Assembly: GCA_016868095.1 (NCBI GenBank)
Contig: VGHV01000098.1
Span: 1-8,073 of the forward strand
Direction of reading: 5' to 3'
Origin: Betaproteobacteria bacterium
GTDB lineage: Bacteria; Pseudomonadota; Gammaproteobacteria; Burkholderiales; Burkholderiaceae_E
Length of the DNA: 8,073 nt
Shown here: piece by piece, positions 1-8,073 of the stretch
Position numbering within the stretch: the stretch's first letter is position 1
Layout: the number at the start of each line of letters is the position of its first letter
Notes under the pieces: generated by a model
The model's database searches: none
The model's input: the letters and a program-made list of their open reading frames with translations, nothing else
Told to the model about the DNA's origin: nothing
Program-made: the position numbers and the translations under genes

Positions 1-903
1 TTCGAAATGAGCGAAGGGATAATCACGGACAGCGCCCCAGTAGCGACCAAAAGCCCTGTCTTTGTGGCGAAACAGCAGACTCGCGCAGCAGGGGCCCTGT
101 TCATCCGAACCGATAAACAAGACGCAACGTTCCGCTTGCGCATGATGCAGGCGAAAAAAAAACTCGGGCGTTAAATAAGGCGCGTTGCCATGCAGCCGAT
201 AGGTGCGCTCATAGCAGTCATAAAAGAAGGCCCAGTCGCTTTCATGGAGATCTGCGCCGCTTTTCACTTTGAATTCAATACCTTGCTCTTTCACCTTACG
301 GCGTTCGGCACGAATCTTTTTTCGTTTTGATTGCGATAAAGCAAGCAGAAAATCATCGAAGTCCTTATAGTTTGCCTGGTACCAATGAAATTGCACGCCG
401 GTACGACGCATCCATGAAGCAGACTTCAAGGTGGCGCGATCCGACTCATTGAGACCATCGCTAAACAAGATGTGCGCTGACGATCCGCGAAGGGCTCTAA
501 GGTCATCCAGCAGGCGGGCCATGATCAAGGGATCATGATCATGTCGACGAAGTAGTCGAGGCCCACTAATCGGCGTAAAAGGCACAGCACTAAGCCATTT
601 GGGGTAGTAGTTAAGTCCATGCCTCGCGTAGGCATTGGCCCAAGCCCAGTCAAACACATACTCGCCATACGAATGCCATTTGCGATAGAGCGGTAAGGCT
701 GCAAGAAGATCGCCATTGGGATGCCACAGCGTCCAGTGATGAACGTCCCAGCCGCTCTCTGTGCCAAGGCATGCGCCATCTTCAAAAGCTGAGAGCATGG
801 CGTGACTGAGGAGCCCAGCGGCAGGGTGATCAGGTAGCAGGTTGTCCCAAACCGACTCGGGGACTTCGGCAATCCGCTCAAGATAGCGCGTGCGATAATC
901 CAA
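1..903 (-). CDS. FemAB-like / GNAT-fold protein, COG3146 (DUF482) family, C-terminus cut by window edge
   Basis: The frame is open for 301 codons and leaves the window. Family hallmarks are visible: GEYVFDWAWA (80-89), a YYPK and AVPFTP..GPR stretch (99-116), a very basic SKRKKIRAERRKV helix (192-204) and a late RYWGA (287-291). These match the COG3146/PF04339 'FemAB-like' proteins, which fold like GNAT acyltransferases; no substrate is firmly assigned, and the older label 'peptidoglycan biosynthesis/recognition' rests on similarity to FemAB aminoacyl transferases. Family members are usually somewhat under 400 residues, so perhaps 70-90 C-terminal residues are missing. There is no signal peptide or membrane segment, so it should be cytoplasmic. 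Start choice: an in-frame TAA lies five codons upstream of a TTG, and the next ATG is codon 36, which would remove the conserved N-terminal IAEVPESVWDNL stretch; the TTG also has an AAGGA nine bases upstream. Family assignment is confident; function is unknown. Confidence 0.87.
   Translation of the reverse strand, partial: MDYRTRYLERIAEVPESVWDNLLPDHPAAGLLSHAMLSAFEDGACLGTESGWDVHHWTLWHPNGDLLAALPLYRKWHSYGEYVFDWAWANAYARHGLNYYPKWLSAVPFTPISGPRLLRRHDHDPLIMARLLDDLRALRGSSAHILFSDGLNESDRATLKSASWMRRTGVQFHWYQANYKDFDDFLLALSQSKRKKIRAERRKVKEQGIEFKVKSGADLHESDWAFFYDCYERTYRLHGNAPYLTPEFFFRLHHAQAERCVLFIGSDEQGPCCASLLFRHKDRAFGRYWGAVRDYPFAHFE
891..899 (+). promoter_or_regulatory. Candidate extended -10 promoter for nadE
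   Basis: TGC-GATAAT fits an extended -10 element (TGn plus five of six matches to TATAAT). No convincing -35 is seen 16-18 bases upstream. A start about seven bases downstream would fall near 906 and give a leader of roughly 12 nt that begins at the nadE ribosome binding site. It lies within the first codons of the divergent gene. This is pattern matching only. Confidence 0.3.
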
Positions 904-917
904 GTGGAGGAGTCCTT
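904..917. promoter_or_regulatory. Back-to-back ribosome binding sites between divergent start codons
   Basis: The 14-bp gap holds GGAGGAG (906-912), five bases before the nadE ATG on the plus strand. On the minus strand it holds AAGGA (complement of 913-917), nine bases before the TTG of the leftward gene. Together they fill nearly the whole gap. This supports both start assignments and means that each gene's promoter must lie inside, or at the very edge of, the opposite gene. Confidence 0.75.
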
Positions 918-2531
918 ATGCTTATTGCGGCAGCTCAGCTGAACCAGACCGTTGCAGACTTTGATGCAAACCGTGCGCGAATTGTAGAGGCCGCAAGCGA
1001 TGCCAGCGCGCGGGGCGTGGGCATTTTGCTCACACCGGAGTTATCGCTTTGCGGCTATCCGCCTGAGGATTTACTTCTTCGCCCCGCGTTTATTGACCGT
1101 TGCGAGTCAAGCCTTGCATGGCTCGGCGAGCAAATCGCATCGCTACCGATTGATGTCATCGTAGGGCTGCCAAGGCGTGGACAGCATGGCGAGCTTTATA
1201 ACGCTGCGGTGTGGTTACGTCGCGGCAAGCCACTCGCCTGGTACCACAAGCAGGCACTACCCAATTACGATGTCTTCGACGAAAAGCGTTACTTCGACTC
1301 AGGGCAGGAGAGCTGCGTGGTCGAATGCTTTGGCAAGCGCTTTGCACTTTTGATCTGCGAGGACTTTTGGACTGATGAGGCCTGTAAACCCCTGCAAGAC
1401 CTCGATCTCGATGCTGTTTTAGTCCTCAACGCTTCACCCTTTCATATCAATAAGCAGTCGCAACGCCTTGATGTCGCTCGCAAACATTTGTCGGCCCGCG
1501 GGCTTGCGATGCTCAGCGCGAATTTGGTGGGTGGTCAGGATGAACTTGTTTTTGATGGCTGCTCGTTTGCACTTGATCAAACAGGCGCCTTGCATGACCA
1601 AGCGCAAGCCTTTGAGCCCGATTTGTTGGTCCTAAGCCTGGATGAGCTCAAGCAAGGTCTTGCCCCCGCGACGGCGCCCCCTAGCATCGGTTCCGAAGAA
1701 GAGCAGGTTTGGCGGGCCTTGGTGCTTGGTACGCGCGACTATGTGCTTAAGAATAAGTTCCCTGGGGTCTTAATTGGCCTCTCCGGCGGTATCGACTCGG
1801 CGGTCACGCTTGCAATTGCAGTGGATGCGCTAGGCGCCGAGCGCGTTCGAGCCGTGATGATGCCATCCCAGTACACAGCCGATATCTCGTGGATCGACTC
1901 GCGCGATATGGTGGCCCGACTCGGTGTTCGCTACGACGAGTATCCGATCAAAGGCCTTTTCGAATCGTACTTGGCGATGCTTGCCGAAGACTTTAGCGGC
2001 AAGGCGCAAGACGCTACTGAGGAAAATCTTCAAGCTCGCATCAGGGGCACCATCTTAATGGCCTTATCCAATAAGCATGGTTCGCTCGTGTTGACCACTT
2101 CCAACAAGAGCGAGTCGGCCGTTGGCTACGCAACCTTGTATGGCGATATGGCTGGCGGCTTTGCCGTGTTAAAAGATGTCTACAAGACGCTTGTATACCG
2201 GCTTGCGGCATACCGTAATCAATTGAGCGAGGTCATTCCGATACGCATCATCGAGAGGCCGCCAAGCGCAGAACTTCGACCTGATCAGACCGATCAGGAC
2301 TCACTGCCAGCCTACGATGTGCTTGACGACATCATCCAGCGTTATATGGAGGGCAATTTGTCGGGCGATCAGCTCAGGATTGGGGGCATTGATGACGCGA
2401 TAATCCATCGCGTTGTACGCTTGATCCAGGTCAACGAATATAAGCGCAGACAGGCTGCGGTAGGTGTTCGAGTAACGCCCCGAGCCTGGGGACGCGATTG
2501 GCGCTACCCGATCACCTCGGGATGGCGCTGA
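918..2531 (+). CDS. nadE: Glutamine-dependent NAD+ synthetase
   Basis: Catalyses the last step of NAD+ synthesis: ATP-dependent amidation of nicotinic acid adenine dinucleotide, using ammonia released from glutamine. The 537-residue length is typical of the two-domain form. The N-terminal nitrilase-type glutaminase has its triad: E41 in TPELSLCGYPPEDLL, K111 in YHKQALPNYDVFDEKRYF, and nucleophile C147 in LLICEDFW. The C-terminal synthetase domain has the N-type ATP pyrophosphatase P-loop SGGIDSA (289-295), TSNKSESAVGY (394-404) and the GDMAGGFAVLKDVYK region after it. All key residues are present, so it should be active. The ATG has a strong GGAGGAG at ideal distance. Cytoplasmic. glnB follows after 33 bp, probably in the same operon, so NAD synthesis sits beside the glutamine/2-oxoglutarate sensor. 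Confidence 0.97.
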   Translation: MLIAAAQLNQTVADFDANRARIVEAASDASARGVGILLTPELSLCGYPPEDLLLRPAFIDRCESSLAWLGEQIASLPIDVIVGLPRRGQHGELYNAAVWLRRGKPLAWYHKQALPNYDVFDEKRYFDSGQESCVVECFGKRFALLICEDFWTDEACKPLQDLDLDAVLVLNASPFHINKQSQRLDVARKHLSARGLAMLSANLVGGQDELVFDGCSFALDQTGALHDQAQAFEPDLLVLSLDELKQGLAPATAPPSIGSEEEQVWRALVLGTRDYVLKNKFPGVLIGLSGGIDSAVTLAIAVDALGAERVRAVMMPSQYTADISWIDSRDMVARLGVRYDEYPIKGLFESYLAMLAEDFSGKAQDATEENLQARIRGTILMALSNKHGSLVLTTSNKSESAVGYATLYGDMAGGFAVLKDVYKTLVYRLAAYRNQLSEVIPIRIIERPPSAELRPDQTDQDSLPAYDVLDDIIQRYMEGNLSGDQLRIGGIDDAIIHRVVRLIQVNEYKRRQAAVGVRVTPRAWGRDWRYPITSGWR

Positions 2532-2903
<372 letters not shown>

Positions 2904-2914
2904 ATGACATAGAA

Positions 2915-2933
2915 AAACAGGGGGTCGCTGTTT
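2915..2933. terminator. Weak hairpin in the glnB/smr convergent gap, possible terminator
   Basis: AAACAG (2915-2920) and CTGTTT (2928-2933) can form a 6-bp stem with a 7-nt loop. Read on the minus strand the stem runs into five T's, so it would better suit the trxB-smr transcript than glnB. The stem has only two G:C pairs, so it may not stop RNA polymerase efficiently. It is the only hairpin-like element I see in this 61-bp gap. Confidence 0.25.
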
Positions 2934-2942
2934 ACGGGGGTG

Positions 2943-2964
2943 GCTTTATACTTTAGGCGGCGCT

Positions 2965-2980
<16 letters not shown>
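2943..2980. repeat. 19-bp tandem duplication at the 3' end of the smr gene
   Basis: Two adjacent 19-nt units, 2943-2961 and 2962-2980, both read GCTTTATnnTTTAGGCGGC and differ only in the two middle bases (AC versus GT). The right-hand copy contains the smr stop codon (TAA, complement of 2965-2967) and its last four sense codons. The left-hand copy lies outside the gene. Confidence 0.85.
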
Positions 2981-4639
<1,659 letters not shown>

Positions 4640-4683
4640 TCATTCGGAGTGATCTGACCCAAGAAGCTGCAAACTAAGGCAAA

Positions 4684-4689
4684 ATTATA
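4684..4689 (-). promoter_or_regulatory. Candidate -10 box for the trxB-smr operon
   Basis: Read leftward this is a perfect TATAAT. Transcription would begin near 4677 and give a trxB leader of about 100 nt. No good -35 is seen at 16-18 bp; TTGAGG (complement of 4711-4716) is 21 bp away, which is too far for a standard sigma-70 promoter. The element sits next to the ftsK start codon on the other strand. Confidence 0.4.
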
Positions 4690-4699
4690 GGCTGCCTAT
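4687..4699. repeat. Perfect 13-bp palindrome overlapping the ftsK start codon
   Basis: ATAGGC-T-GCCTAT: two perfect 6-bp arms around one central base. It shares three bases with the TATAAT box facing trxB and covers the first two bases of the ftsK ATG. It could be an operator affecting both directions, or chance; no regulator is identified. Confidence 0.5.
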
Positions 4700-7103
4700 G
4701 ACTACTTCAGCCTCAAGCCCCCGGACGAGTGCGCGCCGGTCGCGTCAAGCCGCCGAAGTGCCGCTGCATGAGCCTTCACTGTCGCGACAAAACCGCTGGC
4801 TGCTAGAAATGCGTTGGATTGCGCTTTCGCTGTTAGCAACCGGCCTGTTATTAGCCTTTGTGACTTACCATCCTGGGGATCCAGGTTGGTCGACTGCCGG
4901 TAACGGCGAGCCCATCCGAAACGCCATGGGACGCATCGGCGCATGGCTTGCTGATCTTTTGCTCTATCTCGCAGGTTTGAGCGCCTATCTTTTTCCAATC
5001 GGACTCCTGGTTTGGGTGATTTCGGATCTCAGAAGGCTGCGAAGCGATCGCAGCTTCATGGAATCCCGCACCAACGATCGCTCCCTAGCGCCAGCGCTTC
5101 AATCATGGTTTAAAGCTGGCGGATTTTTTCTATTGTTTTTTGCCTGTGTCTTGCTCGAGGCGACGCGACTACGCCTGCTGCCTGAACTCCCTCTTGTACC
5201 GGGCGGTGTGTTTGGGCTGCTGCTTGGGCCAATCCTTATCGACTGGATGGGCCCTGTGGGATTCACGCTTTTTTGCTGGATTTTGCTCGGCGTCGGTTTA
5301 TCGCTGCTAGGCGGATTTTCATGGCTCGAGGTGCTCGAGTCCCTTGGCGCATTGATTGAACGTAAGTTTCTTGCAGCACGTCAGGCGATCGCAGCGCGCG
5401 ATGACCGGCGCCTGGGCGAGCGAGCCCTTGCTGATCGCGAGGAGCAGGTCATTGAGAAGCGCAAGATTTTGCGCGATGACCATCCCGAGCCGATCCATAT
5501 CGAGCCTGCTGTTGCACAGGTTGAGCTTTCGGAGCGCGCCCAGGCTGAGAGACAGTCCGTACTGTTTGCAGACCTGCCTCCCGATACCGAGTTGCCGCCG
5601 ATTTCCCTTCTAGATCTAGCAAGCGCGCAGCAAGAATTGGTCTCTCCAGAGACCCTCGAATTTACTTCGCGACTGATTGAAAAGAAGCTTGCCGATTTCG
5701 GCGTTTCAGCAAGCGTTGTCGCCGCGTACCCCGGGCCTGTGATCACCCGCTATGAGATCGACCCAGCTACGGGGGTGAAGGGCAGCCAGATCGTGAATTT
5801 GTCCAAGGACCTTGCACGTGCTCTGTCCTTGACTTCGATCCGTGTCGTTGAAACGATTCCTGGCAAGAGCCTAATGGGGCTTGAGCTACCCAACGCAAGA
5901 CGTCAATCGGTTCGCCTGTCAGAAATCCTTGGCTCGCAAGTGTATGCACAGGGGAGTTCGCCACTCACACTCGCATTGGGCAAAGACATTGCCGGCCACC
6001 CTGTGGTTGCAGATCTCGCCAAAATGCCGCATCTGCTCGTGGCTGGCACCACAGGTTCGGGGAAGTCGGTTGGCATCAATGCCATGTTGCTTTCCCTTCT
6101 TTATAAAGCAGATCCAACTCAAGTAAGGATGATCATGATCGACCCCAAGATGCTCGAAATGAGTGTCTACGAGGGGATCCCGCACTTGCTCGCACCAGTC
6201 GTCACCGATATGAAGCAGGCGGCCAATGCCTTGAATTGGTGTGTGGCCGAGATGGAGCGGCGTTATCGGCTTATGAGTAAGCTGGGTGTTCGAAACCTCT
6301 CAGGCTTTAATAGTCGGATCGCCGAGGCTGAGCGCAAAGAAGAGTTGATACCGAATCCCTTTTCGCTCACTCCCGATCAGCCCGAGCCCTTGCGCCGGCT
6401 ACCCATGATCGTTGTGGTGATTGATGAGCTTGCAGACATGATGATGGTGGTTGGCAAAAAAGTGGAAGAACTCATCGCTCGATTGGCCCAGAAGGCAAGG
6501 GCGGCGGGCATTCACCTTATTCTTGCGACCCAACGGCCCTCTGTTGATGTAATCACCGGCTTGATAAAGGCCAATATTCCAACGCGTATAGCGTTTCAAG
6601 TTTCCTCGCGTATCGATTCCCGAACGATTCTTGATCAGCAGGGCGCTGAAGCACTGCTTGGTCAGGGCGATATGCTTTATCTGCCACCGGGCTCAGGTGT
6701 CCCTCAGCGTGTTCATGGTGCTTTTGTCGGCGACGAGGAAGTACACCGCGTGGTCGAACATTGGAAGGCACTTGCTCACCCCGAATATATCGACGGTATC
6801 TTGGAAGCTTCGGTGCCGGAATCGGTCGACGCCGGCTCCGCTGTCGGCTTTGGTGGTTTGTCCCACACCCTCCAAGAGGCTGGGGTTGAGGGCGAGGCGG
6901 ATCCACTATACGACCAAGCCGTGGCGGTGGTTTTAAAGCACAAGCGCGCATCGATTTCGCTCGTTCAACGGCATTTGCGGATTGGCTACAACCGATCGGC
7001 GCGACTGCTTGAGCAAATGGAGAAGTCAGGCTTGGTGTCAGCCATGTCTGGAAGTGGGAATCGCGACATTCTAGTCCCCACGCGGGAACACGATGACAGC
7101 TAG
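4698..7103 (+). CDS. ftsK: DNA translocase FtsK
   Basis: Septum-anchored DNA pump that moves chromosome termini and activates XerCD recombination at dif. The 801 residues start with a membrane domain of about four hydrophobic segments (near 38-57, 83-108, 138-155 and 167-207). A charged linker follows (about 215-315), far shorter than in the 1329-residue E. coli protein but usual for betaproteobacteria. Next come the alpha region (about 317-425) and the RecA-like motor with Walker A GTTGSGKS (450-457) and Walker [10 protein letters not shown] (572-580), then [13 protein letters not shown]. The C-terminal gamma winged helix (about 738-797), with [23 protein letters not shown], is the part that reads KOPS sequences and contacts XerD in known FtsK proteins. 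No Shine-Dalgarno of normal strength precedes the ATG. lolA overlaps its end by 11 bp, pointing to an ftsK-lolA-rarA operon. Confidence 0.97.
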   Translation: MTTSASSPRTSARRSRQAAEVPLHEPSLSRQNRWLLEMRWIALSLLATGLLLAFVTYHPGDPGWSTAGNGEPIRNAMGRIGAWLADLLLYLAGLSAYLFPIGLLVWVISDLRRLRSDRSFMESRTNDRSLAPALQSWFKAGGFFLLFFACVLLEATRLRLLPELPLVPGGVFGLLLGPILIDWMGPVGFTLFCWILLGVGLSLLGGFSWLEVLESLGALIERKFLAARQAIAARDDRRLGERALADREEQVIEKRKILRDDHPEPIHIEPAVAQVELSERAQAERQSVLFADLPPDTELPPISLLDLASAQQELVSPETLEFTSRLIEKKLADFGVSASVVAAYPGPVITRYEIDPATGVKGSQIVNLSKDLARALSLTSIRVVETIPGKSLMGLELPNARRQSVRLSEILGSQVYAQGSSPLTLALGKDIAGHPVVADLAKMPHLLVAGTTGSGKSVGINAMLLSLLYKADPTQVRMIMIDPKMLEMSVYEGIPHLLAPVVTDMKQAANALNWCVAEMERRYRLMSKLGVRNLSGFNSRIAEAERKEELIPNPFSLTPDQPEPLRRLPMIVVVIDELADMMMVVGKKVEELIARLAQKARAAGIHLILATQRPSVDVITGLIKANIPTRIAFQVSSRIDSRTILDQQGAEALLGQGDMLYLPPGSGVPQRVHGAFVGDEEVHRVVEHWKALAHPEYIDGILEASVPESVDAGSAVGFGGLSHTLQEAGVEGEADPLYDQAVAVVLKHKRASISLVQRHLRIGYNRSARLLEQMEKSGLVSAMSGSGNRDILVPTREHDDS

Positions 7104-7761
7104 TGAGACGCTGGCGGTCGGGCGGCGACAGTGGCTCATCGCCATAGCAGCATGCGCCACGCCAATAGGGCACGCGCAGCCATCGCAGGTGCCGGCGAAG
7201 CCGTCGGCCATGGCAAGCTTGGAGCGTTTTCTAAGCCAGGTGCAGTCGGCGTCGGTACAAGTTGGCCTACGGCAAATCCGGCGCGACGGCGAAGTCGGAC
7301 GCCTTGGTAAAGCAAGTCTGCAATTTCAGCGTCCCGACCGATTCCGCTGGGACAGTGGTTCGCCGAGCGACCAGTTGGTACTCGCCGACGGTGAATCACT
7401 TTGGATATACGATCGAGATCTCGAGCAAGTAACGGTACGTCCACTCAACACAGCACTCGAGGGCCTGCCACCAGGCCTTTTAATCGGTCCAGATCGTCTG
7501 TTGAGTAAATTTCGCTTTGAAGCCTTGCCCGATCAAGGTGGCTTGCAGTGGCTTAGGGCAACACCGATCGAGCGACAAGGCTTGACTGAGCACATCAGCC
7601 TTGGTTTTTCGCAAGCGATGCCCCAGGTGATGCAAATTACCGACCTCGGCGGTCGCGGTATGCGGTATGAGTTTTCCAACTGGCAGCTTGGACCTGTCGC
7701 AGCCTCGCAGTTCCGCTTCGTAATGCCTAAATCGGTTGACTTGATACGAATGGCCCGCTAA
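7093..7761 (+). CDS. lolA: Outer-membrane lipoprotein carrier protein LolA
   Basis: Periplasmic chaperone that accepts lipoproteins from LolCDE in the inner membrane and hands them to the outer-membrane acceptor LolB. The 222-residue precursor has a signal sequence ([18 protein letters not shown], 11-28) with a likely signal peptidase I site after A28. The mature part shows LolA landmarks: [26 protein letters not shown] (76-87), where R80 corresponds to the arginine in the conserved RP pair, [25 protein letters not shown] (around 95-117), then a beta-rich C-terminal half ending [14 protein letters not shown]. The start lies inside ftsK in another frame; GGGAA about five bases upstream is a modest ribosome binding site, so translational coupling is likely. 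The position between ftsK and rarA is the classical lolA locus. An alternative lipobox-like IAAC at 18-21 makes signal processing ambiguous. Confidence 0.93.
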   Translation: MTASETLAVGRRQWLIAIAACATPIGHAQPSQVPAKPSAMASLERFLSQVQSASVQVGLRQIRRDGEVGRLGKASLQFQRPDRFRWDSGSPSDQLVLADGESLWIYDRDLEQVTVRPLNTALEGLPPGLLIGPDRLLSKFRFEALPDQGGLQWLRATPIERQGLTEHISLGFSQAMPQVMQITDLGGRGMRYEFSNWQLGPVAASQFRFVMPKSVDLIRMAR

Positions 7762-7764
7762 GGC

Positions 7765-8073
7765 ATGCAGCCCCTTGCCGATCGATTGCGTCCCCAGTCG
7801 ATTCAATCGATGCTTGGGCAAGAGCATTTGCTGTCCGATCAGAGCCCACTCGGCATGGCCATAAAGGCACAACAAGCACATTCGATGATCTTGTGGGGTC
7901 CACCCGGGGTCGGCAAAACGAGCCTTGCTCGTCTGCTTGCCCAGGCCTTCGATTGCCGGTTCATTGCGCTGTCGGCTGTGTTTTCTGGGGTCAAGGACAT
8001 TCGCGAGTCAATCGAGCAGGCTCGTCTAAACCGAGACACCGGCGCCCAAAGCCTCCTCTTTATCGACGAAATT
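7765..8073 (+). CDS. rarA: Replication-associated recombination protein A, 5' part (cut by window edge)
   Basis: Open for 103 codons to the end of the window. A clamp-loader-like AAA+ ATPase (RarA/MgsA/WRNIP1 family) that acts at stalled replication forks. Visible motifs: PLADRLRPQSIQSMLGQEHLL (3-23), the family's opening block; Walker A GPPGVGKT (45-52) within MILWGPPGVGKTSLARLLA; FIALSAVFSGVKDIRESIEQAR, the RarA-typical stretch between the Walker boxes; and the start of Walker B, LLFIDEI (97-103). The oligomerisation and C-terminal domains lie beyond the edge. An in-frame stop (the lolA TAA) lies two codons upstream, so the ATG at 7765 is the earliest possible start. This leaves out the short N-terminal extension found in E. 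coli RarA. An AAGG sits only one base before the ATG, so expression is probably coupled to lolA. Confidence 0.94.
   Translation, partial: MQPLADRLRPQSIQSMLGQEHLLSDQSPLGMAIKAQQAHSMILWGPPGVGKTSLARLLAQAFDCRFIALSAVFSGVKDIRESIEQARLNRDTGAQSLLFIDEI

Noticed and set aside
521..543. Run of GATCATGATC-type short palindromes
   Set aside because: It encodes a His-Asp-rich stretch of the COG3146-like protein; no repeat array or spacing pattern beyond this run.
525..881. 118-codon ATG-initiated ORF on the minus strand
   Set aside because: It is an alternate frame of the COG3146-like gene, whose own frame carries the recognisable motifs and stays open across the whole region.
1494..1503. GCCCGCGGGC palindrome inside nadE
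   Set aside because: Explained by codons of a conserved enzyme; no partner site nearby and no regulatory context.
6553..7173. 206-codon ORF antisense to the end of ftsK
   Set aside because: Rich in Arg and Pro with no motif; a typical shadow of a GC-biased coding strand. The plus-strand frame is clearly FtsK.

Overview
The window looks like ordinary chromosomal core DNA from a betaproteobacterium, most likely Burkholderiales. It is mid-50s % GC by eye and almost fully coding. The proteins read like betaproteobacterial orthologues: the PII protein has its T-loop, B-loop and C-loop motifs intact, and the Smr protein sits directly behind trxB. The order trxB / ftsK-lolA-rarA matches an arrangement widely kept in beta- and gammaproteobacteria (E. 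coli has trxB, lrp, ftsK, lolA, rarA). No phage, IS element, CRISPR array, tRNA, rRNA or defence module is visible.

Layout. (1) 1-903, minus strand: a FemAB-like/GNAT-fold protein (COG3146/DUF482 type). Its C-terminus runs off the left edge and it starts at a TTG codon. (2) 918-2531, plus: nadE, glutamine-dependent NAD+ synthetase, divergent from gene 1 with only 14 bp between the start codons. (3) 2565-2903, plus: glnB-type PII signalling protein, 33 bp after nadE and probably co-transcribed with it. (4) 2904-2964: convergent gap with a weak hairpin and part of a 19-bp tandem duplication that runs into the end of the next gene. (5) 2965-3627, minus: Smr-domain protein, overlapping the end of trxB by 14 bp. 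(6) 3614-4576, minus: trxB, thioredoxin reductase. (7) 4577-4697: divergent spacer holding a TATAAT box facing trxB and a palindrome that runs over the ftsK start codon. (8) 4698-7103, plus: ftsK. (9) 7093-7761, plus: lolA, overlapping ftsK by 11 bp. (10) 7765-8073, plus: 5' part of rarA, 3 bp after lolA and cut by the right edge. No gene-free stretch exceeds 121 bp.

The genes form four transcription units: the COG3146-like gene alone, nadE-glnB (NAD synthesis next to the nitrogen sensor that reads glutamine/2-oxoglutarate status), trxB-smr (redox plus a possible nuclease), and ftsK-lolA-rarA (chromosome translocation at the septum, lipoprotein transport to the outer membrane, and rescue of stalled replication forks). 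The partial genes 1-903 and 7765-8073 are open to the window edges.

I looked for a new system and did not find one. What deserves a second look is small in scale: the back-to-back ribosome binding sites, the palindrome/-10 overlap at ftsK, the tandem duplication at the smr stop codon, the ambiguous LolA signal sequence, the same-frame lolA/rarA junction, and a cluster of CGATCG sites confined to the right third.
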